The notes under the pieces: generated by a model
The model's input: only the letters and a program-made list of their open reading frames with translations
Database searches by the model: none
What the model was told of the DNA's origin: nothing
Assembly (NCBI RefSeq): GCF_002949735.1
Contig: NZ_CP026681.1
Coordinates: 4,804,001-4,868,000, forward strand
DNA length: 64,000 bases
From: Nostoc sp. 'Peltigera membranacea cyanobiont' N6
Lineage (GTDB): Bacteria; Cyanobacteriota; Cyanobacteriia; Cyanobacteriales; Nostocaceae
Direction: 5' to 3'
Program-made: the position numbers and the translations under genes
Part shown: in pieces, positions 7,784 to 16,252 of the stretch
Position numbering within the stretch: the stretch's first letter is position 1
Layout: every line of letters starts with the position of its first letter

Positions 7784-8728
7784 ATGGCGGAAATATCTGC
7801 AAAACTCGTCCAAGAGCTACGCCAAAAAACTGGTGCCGGCATGATGGACTGCAAAAAGGCGCTGATAGAGACTGAAGGCAACGTAGAAGAAGCCGCAGAC
7901 TGGCTACGGAAAAAGGGCATCTCTAAAGCAGGGACAAAAAACGATCGCATTGCGGCAGAAGGTCTAGTAGACACTTACATTCAGCCTGGTGGCCGCGTAG
8001 GTGTACTGATCGAAGTCAACTGCCAAACCGACTTTGTTGCTCGTAACGACGCTTTTAAAGCTTTAGTTAAGAACCTCGCAAAGCAAGCAGCGACTGCTGA
8101 TAGTGTTGAGTCTTTGTTAGCTCAACAATATGCTGATAATCCAAGCGGGACTGTAGAAGAATTCATCAAGCAAACTATTGCTACCCTCGGTGAAAATATC
8201 CGAGTGCGTCGCTTTATCAATTTTGCATTAGCAGAAGGCACGCAAGGAGTAGTAGACAGCTACATTCACACTGGCGGTCGAGTTGGTGTATTAGTAGAAC
8301 TGGGTTCTGAAAGTGAGTCAGTGGCTGCTAATTCAGAGTTCCAAACCTTGGCACGGAACACCGCAATGCAAGTTGCAGCTTGTCCAAATGTCGAGTATGT
8401 GAGCGTAGACCAAATCCCCGCCGAAGTTGCCCAAAAAGAAAAAGACATTGAAATGGGCAAGGATGATTTGGCGAACAAGCCAGATAATATCAAAGAAAAG
8501 ATTGTTCAGGGACGAATTGAAAAACGCCTGAAAGAATTGACTTTGCTCGATCAGCCTTACATCCGCGATCAGAGTATTTCCGTAGAAGACCTCTTGAAGC
8601 AAGCGAAGACGCAATTAGGCACAGAGATTCAAGTGAATCGCTTTGTCCGCTATATATTGGGCGAAGGCATTGAGAAGCAAGAAATTAGCTTTGCTGATGA
8701 AGTCGCTGCACAAATTAGCAGTATGTAA
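7784..8728 (+). CDS. tsf: translation elongation factor Ts
   Basis: EF-Ts recycles EF-Tu by nucleotide exchange. The N-terminus has the UBA-like domain and the signature LRQKTGAGMMDCKKAL. Two copies of the core subdomain follow, each with the GGRVGVL-type strand (GGRVGVLIEVNCQTDFVARN near residue 69, then HTGGRVGVLVELGSES near residue 162). The 314 residues match the longer cyanobacterial form with the duplicated core and a coiled-coil insertion. The start is ATG 7784 with GAGG upstream. It follows rpsB as in most bacteria. Confidence 0.97.
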   Translation: MAEISAKLVQELRQKTGAGMMDCKKALIETEGNVEEAADWLRKKGISKAGTKNDRIAAEGLVDTYIQPGGRVGVLIEVNCQTDFVARNDAFKALVKNLAKQAATADSVESLLAQQYADNPSGTVEEFIKQTIATLGENIRVRRFINFALAEGTQGVVDSYIHTGGRVGVLVELGSESESVAANSEFQTLARNTAMQVAACPNVEYVSVDQIPAEVAQKEKDIEMGKDDLANKPDNIKEKIVQGRIEKRLKELTLLDQPYIRDQSISVEDLLKQAKTQLGTEIQVNRFVRYILGEGIEKQEISFADEVAAQISSM

Positions 8729-8733
8729 TATTA

Positions 8734-8771
8734 TTGGTCATTGGTCATTGGTCATTGGTCATTTGTCATTA
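8734..8771. repeat. short tandem heptamer repeat
   Basis: Units of TTGGTCA/TTTGTCA are repeated directly after tsf, and a reverse-complement set (AAATGACAAATGACC) follows at about 8790-8808. This is a typical Nostocales tandem repeat. Confidence 0.8.
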
Positions 8772-8816
8772 GTCTTTACCAAGGATAAAGGATAAATGAC
8801 AAATGACCTTTACCAA

Positions 8817-8853
8817 ACAGGTCAAGCAAATAGCCTGACCTGTGTTTTTTTTA
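8817..8853 (+). terminator. rho-independent terminator downstream of tsf
   Basis: The stem ACAGGTCA (8817-8824) pairs with TGACCTGT (8836-8843) and is followed by G and eight T. Confidence 0.8.
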
Positions 8854-8970
8854 GTAGATAGATGAAATATCGCATTTAATTTAAAATCTAAAGACCTTTG
8901 GGAAGTTATTATAAAATAAGTTTGTACATTTGTACTATTTAATAGTTCACATGGACAAGAACGAAAAGAT

Positions 8971-9804
8971 ATGGCAAGAGCAATCGAGCGAATTGAACGG
9001 GATATTGAAGCACTCAAAGAAGCGATTCGGGCGATCGCAATAGAACTACAAAACGCTTATGCTAGTTATCTAAACACCTTAGGGCTAGCTGTACGAAAAC
9101 AGTTGATTCTGGCGAGTTACCATCTTTGTACACAGGGGTATCCCGAAAACTTTCTGCATCTGTCATTAAATCAGCGCCAACAATTGCAACAAGCCATCCG
9201 CAAGTCGGGTCAGGTGGCAGCAGAGCAATTGCTCGCTTGTATTAAAAGTGACGAAGCTGGATTAGATAAGGAAGAGGTGGAAGAGGAAGATAAGGAAGTA
9301 GCATCTTCTGAACTTCTAGACACCTCAAATTCTCAGCCTTTGACTACCGACACTTCTAATCCTATAGAACTGGCAAAATGGCAACAGAACTTAGAAGAGG
9401 TCACGCAAGAGATACTGAAAAAAGTTTCCCATGATGCTAATCTTTTATTACAAAAATCTGGGGTATTACCCAAAAAATTACCAGAACCGATTTTAGCGGC
9501 TGCGGCTGCGGCGGCATCAGAAGCATCTGCCGAGGCTATGCCAGGGCCACCAAACTTATTAAACTTAGTAATTGAAATTGAAAATGAGCAGCAGTCAGAA
9601 GATTCTGGACTGACGCAAATCATGGCTATTAATTTACGGCTAGGGGAAATTGAATTTGCTGATGTGGCACTCTCCTCTGAACGCAGACAAATTCGCAGTA
9701 TTTTAGTTCAGCTAAACAAGCTGGGACGAGAGTATCAAAAGAAACATCGGGAAAGAGCGATCGCAGAAGCAGAAGCTGCATGGCGTGCTAGTTGGTTTGA
9801 ATAA
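8971..9804 (+). CDS. conserved hypothetical cyanobacterial protein upstream of recG
   Basis: I do not recognise a characterised family. The 277-residue product has a helical N-terminus (RAIERIERDIEALKEAIRAI), an acidic low-complexity linker near residues 90-115, a helical segment, an Ala-rich stretch near residue 178 and a C-terminal helix that is rich in Arg and Glu. There are no membrane segments or signal peptide, so it is probably cytoplasmic. It is 91 bases before recG on the same strand and may share its transcript. Any link to DNA repair is only positional. Confidence 0.7.
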   Translation: MARAIERIERDIEALKEAIRAIAIELQNAYASYLNTLGLAVRKQLILASYHLCTQGYPENFLHLSLNQRQQLQQAIRKSGQVAAEQLLACIKSDEAGLDKEEVEEEDKEVASSELLDTSNSQPLTTDTSNPIELAKWQQNLEEVTQEILKKVSHDANLLLQKSGVLPKKLPEPILAAAAAAASEASAEAMPGPPNLLNLVIEIENEQQSEDSGLTQIMAINLRLGEIEFADVALSSERRQIRSILVQLNKLGREYQKKHRERAIAEAEAAWRASWFE

Positions 9805-9806
9805 AG

Positions 9807-9885
9807 TTATGAGTTATGAATTATGAGTTATGAGTTATTTATTCCTAACTCCTAACTACTCACTCCTAACTCCTAACTTTTAACT
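9807..9885. repeat. short tandem repeats (GAGTTAT and CTCCTAA types)
   Basis: Copies of GAGTTAT/GAATTAT are followed by copies of the CTCCTAA/CTCACTC type in the short gap before recG. The two sets are roughly complementary and could pair. Confidence 0.75.
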
Positions 9886-9895
9886 CTGCTGACCA

Positions 9896-12391
9896 ATGAC
9901 TAATGAAAAACCAGATTGGATACGATTGCAGAAAGCCTTGGCAATAGAAGCTGAACGAGGCTTTACAGACTTGATGGGCAGAGAATACCGTTTCAGTGAA
10001 TTTCTAAGTCTGACTTTGGGCAAATTCCCAACAGGCTTACCCCAAACTGAACGCCGCCGTTGGCAAGGGCTAGCGGTGCAATTTGCTAGTTATCCACATC
10101 TGGCGCTGGAAGAAAGACAACATTTAGTAGCAGAGACTCGTAGATATCTCTCCCAGCTACAGCAAGAGGAGGAGGGGGAGCAGGGGAAGCAGGGGAGCAG
10201 GGGAGCAGGGGAGCAGGGGAGAACTTATCAAGCTAAAATTCCAAATCCCAAATCTCCAATTGTTACTGAGGTGAGTCGGAGGCTTGCACCGAACATTGAC
10301 CAAAAACTCAGTGATTTACCAGAAATAGGCTTCAAAAAAGCTGATAATTTGGCACGGCTTGGTTTACACACCGTCCGCGATTTGCTTTTTTACTATCCTC
10401 GTGACCACATTGATTATGCGCGTCAGGTGAATATCCGCGAGTTACAGGCGGGTGAGACGGTGACAATAGTGGCAACAGTGAAGCGTTGCAACTGCTTTAC
10501 TAGCCCTAAAAATCAGAAATTATCAATTTTAGAACTGGTTGTAAAAGATAATAGCGGTCAACTGAAAATTGGTCGTTTTTACGCAGGTACGCGCTTTAGC
10601 AGTCGCGCTTGGCAAGAAAGTTTAAAACGCCGTTATGCAGTAGGTAGTATTTTAGCGGCCTGTGGTTTGGTGAAAGAAAGTAAATACGGCTTGACATTAG
10701 ATAATCCAGAACTAGAGGTTTTGGGAAATCCAGGAGATTCGATTGAGTCGCTGAATATTGGGCGGGTAGTACCAATTTATGGACTGACTGAGGGTGTGGT
10801 GGCGAATACAGTGCGACAGGCGGTAATTGCTGCTTTGCCTGCTGCGGCTAATCTGAAAGACCCTCTACCAAGTGGTTTACGACAGAAGTATGGTTTGATG
10901 GAATTGAAAGATGCGATCGCTAACATCCACTTTCCCGACGATAGCGCCGCCCTACAAGTTGCCCGTCGTCGCCTAGTCTTTGACGAATTTTTCTACCTAC
11001 AACTTGGATTACTGCAACGTCAACAGCAAGCAAGGGCGATTCAAACTAGCGCCATTCTCGTCCCAAGAGGTCAACTTGTAGAGAAATTCCACGAAATACT
11101 GCCTTTTAAACTCACTGGCGCACAGCAACGAGTTCTCAACGATATTCTCAACGATTTACAAAAACCTGTGCCAATGAATCGTTTGGTGCAAGGTGATGTC
11201 GGTTCAGGTAAAACGGTTGTCGCTGTGTTAGCTATCCTCGCAGCAATTCAATCTGGCTACCAAGCGGCGCTGATGGCTCCCACAGAAGTTTTGGCAGAAC
11301 AACATTATCGCAAGTTAGTTAGCTGGTTTAACCTCTTGCATTTACCAGTGGAATTACTGACAGGCTCCACCAAAACTGCAAAACGAAGACAAATCCATTC
11401 TCAGTTGGGAACTGGTGAACTACCTCTGTTAGTGGGAACCCATGCCTTAATTCAAGACTCTGTAAGCTTCCAGCAACTAGGGTTAGTGGTGATAGATGAA
11501 CAACATCGTTTTGGGGTAGAACAACGGGCGCGTTTGCAGCAAAAAGGCGAACAACCCCACGTGTTAACTATGACAGCTACTCCGATTCCCCGAACCTTGG
11601 CACTGACGATACACGGGGATTTAGATGTAAGCCAGATTGATGAGTTACCACCAGGACGACAAAAGATTCAGACAACAGTATTATCAGGTCAGCAACGCAA
11701 CCATGCTTACGACCTCATTCGCCGAGAAATTGCCCAAGGTAGACAAGTTTATGTGGTTTTGCCGTTAGTAGAAGAATCAGAAAAACTGGATTTGCGATCG
11801 GCTGTAGATGAGCATCAAAAGTTACAAGAAAGCGTTTTTCCCGATTTTCAAGTAGGGCTGCTACACGGTCGCATGAGTTCAGCCGATAAGGATGAAGCGA
11901 TTACCAAATTTCGTGATAATCAAACGCAAATTTTGGTTTCTACTACCGTTGTCGAGGTTGGTGTAGACGTGCCTAATGCCACAGTAATGCTCATTGAAAA
12001 TGCAGAACGATTTGGTTTATCACAACTGCACCAACTACGGGGGCGTGTCGGTCGGGGTGCGGCTCAATCTTACTGTTTGTTGATGAGCAGTTCTAGGAGT
12101 CCTGATGCTCAACAAAGGTTGAAAGTGTTGGAACAATCTCAGGATGGCTTTTTCATCTCTGAGATGGATATGCGTTTTCGTGGGCCAGGACAAGTGCTAG
12201 GAACTCGTCAATCTGGAGTGCCAGATTTTACCTTAGCGAGTTTGGTTGACGATGAAGAAGTTTTACTTTTAGCGCGGCAAGCTGCTGAGAAAATTATAGA
12301 AATGGATGTTACTCTAGAGCGCTGGTATTTGATGAAAGAAGAGTTGAAGTATCGGTATGAGCGATTGATGGGTGGAGCGATTTTGACATAA
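9896..12391 (+). CDS. recG: ATP-dependent DNA helicase RecG
   Basis: RecG remodels stalled replication forks and branch-migrates Holliday junctions. The wedge/OB domain spans about residues 170-290. Helicase motifs follow: Walker A GDVGSGKT near residue 432, the DEQH box near 533, TMTATPIPRTL (motif III) and QLRGRVGRG (motif VI). The protein has 831 residues, longer than the E. coli enzyme because of an N-terminal extension of about 130 residues, as in other cyanobacteria. Within that extension a repeat-derived segment (GEQGKQGSRGAGEQG) is encoded by a GGGGAGCA tandem repeat. Start ATG 9896. Confidence 0.95.
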   Translation: MTNEKPDWIRLQKALAIEAERGFTDLMGREYRFSEFLSLTLGKFPTGLPQTERRRWQGLAVQFASYPHLALEERQHLVAETRRYLSQLQQEEEGEQGKQGSRGAGEQGRTYQAKIPNPKSPIVTEVSRRLAPNIDQKLSDLPEIGFKKADNLARLGLHTVRDLLFYYPRDHIDYARQVNIRELQAGETVTIVATVKRCNCFTSPKNQKLSILELVVKDNSGQLKIGRFYAGTRFSSRAWQESLKRRYAVGSILAACGLVKESKYGLTLDNPELEVLGNPGDSIESLNIGRVVPIYGLTEGVVANTVRQAVIAALPAAANLKDPLPSGLRQKYGLMELKDAIANIHFPDDSAALQVARRRLVFDEFFYLQLGLLQRQQQARAIQTSAILVPRGQLVEKFHEILPFKLTGAQQRVLNDILNDLQKPVPMNRLVQGDVGSGKTVVAVLAILAAIQSGYQAALMAPTEVLAEQHYRKLVSWFNLLHLPVELLTGSTKTAKRRQIHSQLGTGELPLLVGTHALIQDSVSFQQLGLVVIDEQHRFGVEQRARLQQKGEQPHVLTMTATPIPRTLALTIHGDLDVSQIDELPPGRQKIQTTVLSGQQRNHAYDLIRREIAQGRQVYVVLPLVEESEKLDLRSAVDEHQKLQESVFPDFQVGLLHGRMSSADKDEAITKFRDNQTQILVSTTVVEVGVDVPNATVMLIENAERFGLSQLHQLRGRVGRGAAQSYCLLMSSSRSPDAQQRLKVLEQSQDGFFISEMDMRFRGPGQVLGTRQSGVPDFTLASLVDDEEVLLLARQAAEKIIEMDVTLERWYLMKEELKYRYERLMGGAILT
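10164..10222 (+). repeat. tandem heptamer-type repeat inside recG
   Basis: Repeated GGGGAGCA/GGGGAAGCA units lie in frame in recG and encode a Gly/Gln/Glu-rich linker between the N-terminal extension and the wedge domain. The same unit type is normally intergenic in Nostocales. Confidence 0.8.
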
Positions 12392-12557
12392 CATATCTGA
12401 GTTAGTTTAAGAGAGAAACCGACTATCCATTCCTAACTTTTAAAAGTAATTTATTTTTTGTAAGTTCCCTGGAGGTTCTTACTGTAGTTGCCGCAAACGA
12501 GCCAGAGCAAGAGTTATGAGAACCAATGCCGTACATCTCTATTGCCCAGTCGGAGTT

Positions 12558-13427
12558 TCAACCTGTGTTGTAGACAACATGGGCTATTTTTGTTTGCTTG
12601 CCTTTTAATATTTCCTGAACCTCTTTTGACTCTTGTTCCCGTTGCTTTTGATATTCACTGTGAAGTGAATGCAGAATTTCTCGGTCTTGAGATGCTCTAG
12701 TATTCCAATCATCATCACCATATTGCCCCCATTGAGGAATTACGGGACCACCAAGCACCATTACATAAATAATTCCTGTTGAGTTCAATTGCTTTCTATA
12801 CCAACGTTCACTTTTGTGAAACGGGATATAGAAACCTACATCAAGCAATGAATCTTCAATTTGATTACGGTAATCTCCTTGAACATTTTGAGTATCGAAT
12901 ATAGCATAACCACCTGTTTTAAGAGCGTTATAAAAGGTAGTTGCAGCTTGTTTCATACTGGTTGTGGGAAGGCCTTGATACGCTTTATTGTTGAGTATTA
13001 CATCAAAGTCATATTCATCCAATGGCTCACGAAAATCATGAACTAGAAAACGCAGATTAGTTGCTTGCATCTGCTCCAATTTAAGTTCAGCATTCATTTC
13101 TTCAACATTGGAAACTAAAGATGTTATCCCCTGCTGATTCACCTGTCGCAAAAAATCGCTCGCCACAACGGAGACATCACTAGCAAGCACATTACAACCT
13201 GCATAGGCATAAAAAATAGGTGCAAAACTGATTCCACAGCCTGCAAACCAAACCTTGCGTTGTGATTGATTCCTCACGAAGTCTAGAAATCTCAATTCAG
13301 GTTCATTGCGCCAAGTTGACCAAGCTTGAGGCTGGGGGAGCGCATCTGATTGATTAGCCCAGTACTGATTCCATTGCTCATGGTTATCCCAATCCTCTGG
13401 AGGTTTACAGTGGCGATGATTTTTCAT
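12558..13427 (-). CDS. class I SAM-dependent methyltransferase
   Basis: The 289-residue protein has the Rossmann motif I VWFAGCGISFAPIFYAYAG (about residues 59-77) followed by the acidic end of strand 2 (LASDVS). Motif II/III-like segments (FDVILNNKAYQGLP) come later. This indicates transfer of a methyl group from S-adenosylmethionine; the acceptor cannot be told. The N-terminus (WDNHEQWNQYWANQ) resembles the W-x-x-x-W region of TPMT-like small-molecule methyltransferases. It converges on recG and has its own ATG at 13427. Confidence 0.75.
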   Translation of the reverse strand: MKNHRHCKPPEDWDNHEQWNQYWANQSDALPQPQAWSTWRNEPELRFLDFVRNQSQRKVWFAGCGISFAPIFYAYAGCNVLASDVSVVASDFLRQVNQQGITSLVSNVEEMNAELKLEQMQATNLRFLVHDFREPLDEYDFDVILNNKAYQGLPTTSMKQAATTFYNALKTGGYAIFDTQNVQGDYRNQIEDSLLDVGFYIPFHKSERWYRKQLNSTGIIYVMVLGGPVIPQWGQYGDDDWNTRASQDREILHSLHSEYQKQREQESKEVQEILKGKQTKIAHVVYNTG

Positions 13428-13623
13428 TTTTCAGGTCAAGTGTAACGAGTCGTCTGTTAACATGTTTCCCGAAAATTACCTGACTCTATCGCTTGTAACT
13501 TAATCTAGAGCTAAATGCTTTAGAGTAGAAGCTTTTATCCCAATGTCGGCTTTCCCCCATTACCCGACATCCTCCATCTTTACACGGTTGATTACACGGT
13601 GGTACTTCCCAAATGTGTTTAAA

Positions 13624-14577
13624 TCACGATGCTTGGTGGATTTCAGCATAGGCTTCATAGACACCTTTCACGTTGTACCAGTTGAGAAAAATTCGGGCAA
13701 TTTCTAAAGCTAATTGAGGCTTACCTAAATTAATTAGCCATTGCAATAATGGAGCCATCGTTCGTTCATTAAGTGCGCCATTGAGTGACAAAATGCTCCA
13801 AAGTAAGCGATGCAGCCAAGTCATTTGAATCATCATTCGCACTTCCCATGTGGGATGCTTCTGATAAAATAAAACTCCCATCCGTCCGCGTTGAATTTCT
13901 TGGTCAATTAATCGGGGAATTTGCTCTAATTTAAATGCTGGATGCCAGTGATATCCTACAGCTTCTGGACATTTAATTAGTGTCAAACCTAGTTTTTTCA
14001 GCCGCACACCTAGTTCTAAATCTTCCCAGCCATAGAGTTGAAAACTGGTGTCAAAAAGCCCAGCTTTCTCTAACCAATGTTTGGGAATTGCTACATTTCC
14101 CGTAGCAAAAAAAGCTGCTGAGAAATCTGTTACTTTGTAGGGTTCAGCAGTTGGATTATCGAAATTACAAGTATTAATAACTGCACCGTAAGTGAAAAAG
14201 CGATCGCTCCTCAATTTCTCCTTTCCCTGCATGAGTGCGTTAGCATGAGCTTGCAAGAAATTACTCAGCACAACTAAATCACTATCAATGAAGATAATTG
14301 TGTCTCCCAGCGCCTCCTTTACCCCTAAATTCCGAGCCGCAGCTGGGCCCGCATGATCTTGCTGAAACCATCGCACATGGAGAAATTCGTCTTTGTGTGC
14401 TGCTAACCACTCCAATGTGCCATCAGTCGAACCATCATCCACCAAAACAATCTCGTAATCAGTAACCGAACTTGACTGACTTAACTCCTGCACCTCCAAG
14501 GCGCGGAGGCACTTTTCTAAAATCGGTTGGCGATTATAAGTCGGTATCACAACGCTGAAAAACACAGTCTCACCCAC
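13624..14577 (-). CDS. family 2 glycosyltransferase
   Basis: The 317-residue protein is a GT-A fold glycosyltransferase. SVVIPTYNR is near residue 8, the DDGS nucleotide-binding motif at 47-50, the DSD metal motif at 98-100 and a WED acceptor/base motif at 184-186. No membrane helix is obvious, so it is a cytoplasmic or peripheral enzyme. It probably adds a sugar to a lipid- or polysaccharide precursor; donor and acceptor are unknown. The start is a GTG at 14577, and a second GTG at residue 5 is possible. The gene stands alone, with a divergent AT-rich promoter region upstream. Confidence 0.85.
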   Translation of the reverse strand: MGETVFFSVVIPTYNRQPILEKCLRALEVQELSQSSSVTDYEIVLVDDGSTDGTLEWLAAHKDEFLHVRWFQQDHAGPAAARNLGVKEALGDTIIFIDSDLVVLSNFLQAHANALMQGKEKLRSDRFFTYGAVINTCNFDNPTAEPYKVTDFSAAFFATGNVAIPKHWLEKAGLFDTSFQLYGWEDLELGVRLKKLGLTLIKCPEAVGYHWHPAFKLEQIPRLIDQEIQRGRMGVLFYQKHPTWEVRMMIQMTWLHRLLWSILSLNGALNERTMAPLLQWLINLGKPQLALEIARIFLNWYNVKGVYEAYAEIHQAS

Positions 14578-14893
14578 AACACTATATATCCATCTCCAGG
14601 ATAGGACAGATGGGGCGCTGACACTGTTCCTTATCTGATTGATTAGGGTTAAGAAAATAGCAAGAGGTTATATTTTAATTAACTGAAATATAACCTAAAT
14701 TTAATTATTGCCAAATAGACTAAACAATAATGATAAATATTCTCATATAAAAAAACCAATTTGTTCAATTCTTCTACTATTAATTAGTTATTGATAAATA
14801 CAGAAATCATCAGTAAATTAATGATTTTTTATATCAATCACAAAACTTTGATTGCTTCAGCTAGTAATCTACTATAAAAAGGCTTTTTAAGTA
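14578..14893. other. AT-rich divergent promoter region
   Basis: About 315 bases, extremely AT-rich from 14650 onwards, separate the minus-strand glycosyltransferase and the plus-strand metal exporter. It probably contains both promoters. No specific operator or hairpin could be assigned. Confidence 0.4.
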
Positions 14894-15868
14894 ATGGTTT
14901 CATTTCAATTGTGTGGCTGTGTGGATGATTCAGTAAAAGTAGTTAATAATCAGCAAAAAGCAAAAATTTTGTGGATAACAGTAGGATTACTTGCTATTTT
15001 TTTTGTTACTGAGTGGAGTGTAGGTTTATGGAGCCATAGTTTATCTTTACAAGCAGATGCAGGACACATCCTTTCGGATATTACAGCGTTAGGAATATCG
15101 TTACTTGCTAGTTTTTTAGCACAGCAACCAGCTAAGAAAAAAGCAACATTTGGAAATCAGCGAATCGAAGTTTTAGCAGCTTTGTTGAATGGATTAAGTT
15201 TGCTGGCGATCGCTACTTTTATCATACAGGAAGCTATTCAACGCTGGCAACATCCAGCAACCATTTTGGGCTTACCAATGTTAGGGATTGCCGTGTTAGG
15301 TTTAATCGTCAATCTGCTCAATATTACTTTGCTTCATCCCCACACTCACAACGACTTAAACCTGCGAGGAGCTTTGCTTCACGTCATTGCTGATACCGCT
15401 AGTTCTGTGGGCGTAATTATAGCTGCTTTAACAGTTCATCTTTGGGATTGGTGGTGGGCAGATGTTGCTATTAGTTTAGTAGTTGCAATCTTTACGGGTT
15501 TAAGTGCTTTACCTTTAGTGCAAGAAAGTTTAAAGATTTTTTTGGAGTATGCACCAGAATCAATTGACCCCGTTGAGGTGGAAATATCTCTCAAATCTTT
15601 TCCTGGCGTTGTGCAAGTGGAAAAACTCCACATTTGGACACTTAGCTTAAATAAAGTTATGCTTTGTGCCAATTTGACGGTTGAATGTGCAACTATCCAA
15701 GAACGCGATCGCTTACTCAATAAGTTGGAAAATCACATCCGCAAAACTTTTTATATTACTGAAATAACTTTGCAGCTAACTAGCTGTAGAAATCCTTCAT
15801 TAGTGCAAATTCATCCTTTATTTAATCAAGATTTAGTTTTAATGTTATCTCATAACAGAGCAAAATAA
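14894..15868 (+). CDS. cation diffusion facilitator (CDF) family metal exporter
   Basis: CDF proteins export Zn2+ or similar divalent metals in exchange for protons. The 324-residue protein has six membrane segments. The metal-site pairs are visible: HILSD (H58, D62) in helix 2 and HVIAD (H163, D167) in helix 5. A short His-bearing loop (HPHTHND) precedes helix 5, followed by a cytoplasmic C-terminal domain. The HxxxD pairs fit zinc-type (ZitB/CzcD) members better than DxxxD manganese types. An N-terminal CGC (residues 7-9) might bind metal. No metal-responsive regulator is adjacent. Confidence 0.88.
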   Translation: MVSFQLCGCVDDSVKVVNNQQKAKILWITVGLLAIFFVTEWSVGLWSHSLSLQADAGHILSDITALGISLLASFLAQQPAKKKATFGNQRIEVLAALLNGLSLLAIATFIIQEAIQRWQHPATILGLPMLGIAVLGLIVNLLNITLLHPHTHNDLNLRGALLHVIADTASSVGVIIAALTVHLWDWWWADVAISLVVAIFTGLSALPLVQESLKIFLEYAPESIDPVEVEISLKSFPGVVQVEKLHIWTLSLNKVMLCANLTVECATIQERDRLLNKLENHIRKTFYITEITLQLTSCRNPSLVQIHPLFNQDLVLMLSHNRAK

Positions 15869-15904
15869 AACCAAAATATTTCACTCAAATTTCTCCAAAA
15901 ATTA

Positions 15905-15926
15905 CTTAAATTAAGATTTTAAAATT
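15905..15926 (+). promoter_or_regulatory. possible Pho box upstream of the phosphatase pair
   Basis: Two TTAA-containing octamer-like units (CTTAAATT at 15905 and TTTTAAAATT at 15917) are spaced by about one helical turn, resembling the direct-repeat Pho boxes of cyanobacteria. They lie 70-90 bases before the small gene at 15993 that precedes alkaline phosphatase. The surrounding DNA is AT-rich, so a chance match is possible. Confidence 0.25.
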
Positions 15927-15992
15927 ATGTTATTTGGCATTATTTTTAATTGTCAAAACATAGCAAAAGATTATTTACTAAGAGGTTTCCTA

Positions 15993-16232
15993 ATGATGAA
16001 TTCCATTCAAAAATTACCAATGATTTCATTCCTCAAGCAGTACAAACGTACCTTAGTTTGGTTTATATCTGGTGTGGTTCTGGCAGTTTTGTTGTTCTTA
16101 GGAACATCAAATCAACAACCAGCAACAGCTACTAATCCAAGTCATACCACAGCCTCTACTCAGGTAGATGTGACTGCTACACACTCAGACTTTGGCGCTA
16201 CTCACCTAGAACCAAATTTTTATCAGTACTAA
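15993..16232 (+). CDS. small signal-anchor protein preceding alkaline phosphatase
   Basis: I chose ATG 15993 because AGAGG lies 7 bases upstream. The 79-79-residue-class product (79 residues) has a basic N-terminus, a membrane/signal helix (TLVWFISGVVLAVLLFLG) and a short Thr/Ser/His-rich exported tail. Its beginning, SFLKQYKRTLVWF, resembles the signal region of the next gene (SLLRKYKRSLAFA). It may therefore have arisen from the phosphatase N-terminus by partial duplication. The gap to the phosphatase is 20 bases, so they are co-transcribed. The function is unknown. Confidence 0.55.
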   Translation: MMNSIQKLPMISFLKQYKRTLVWFISGVVLAVLLFLGTSNQQPATATNPSHTTASTQVDVTATHSDFGATHLEPNFYQY

Positions 16233-16252
16233 CAACTTTAAGGCACATTGCA

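Noticed and set aside
12488..12700. 70-codon plus-strand frame after recG
   Set aside because: It overlaps the convincing methyltransferase gene on the other strand and has no recognisable product.
13428..13623. Possible second IS605-type end between the methyltransferase and glycosyltransferase genes
   Set aside because: Some phrases look IS-like, but no terminal hairpin or boundary could be defined.
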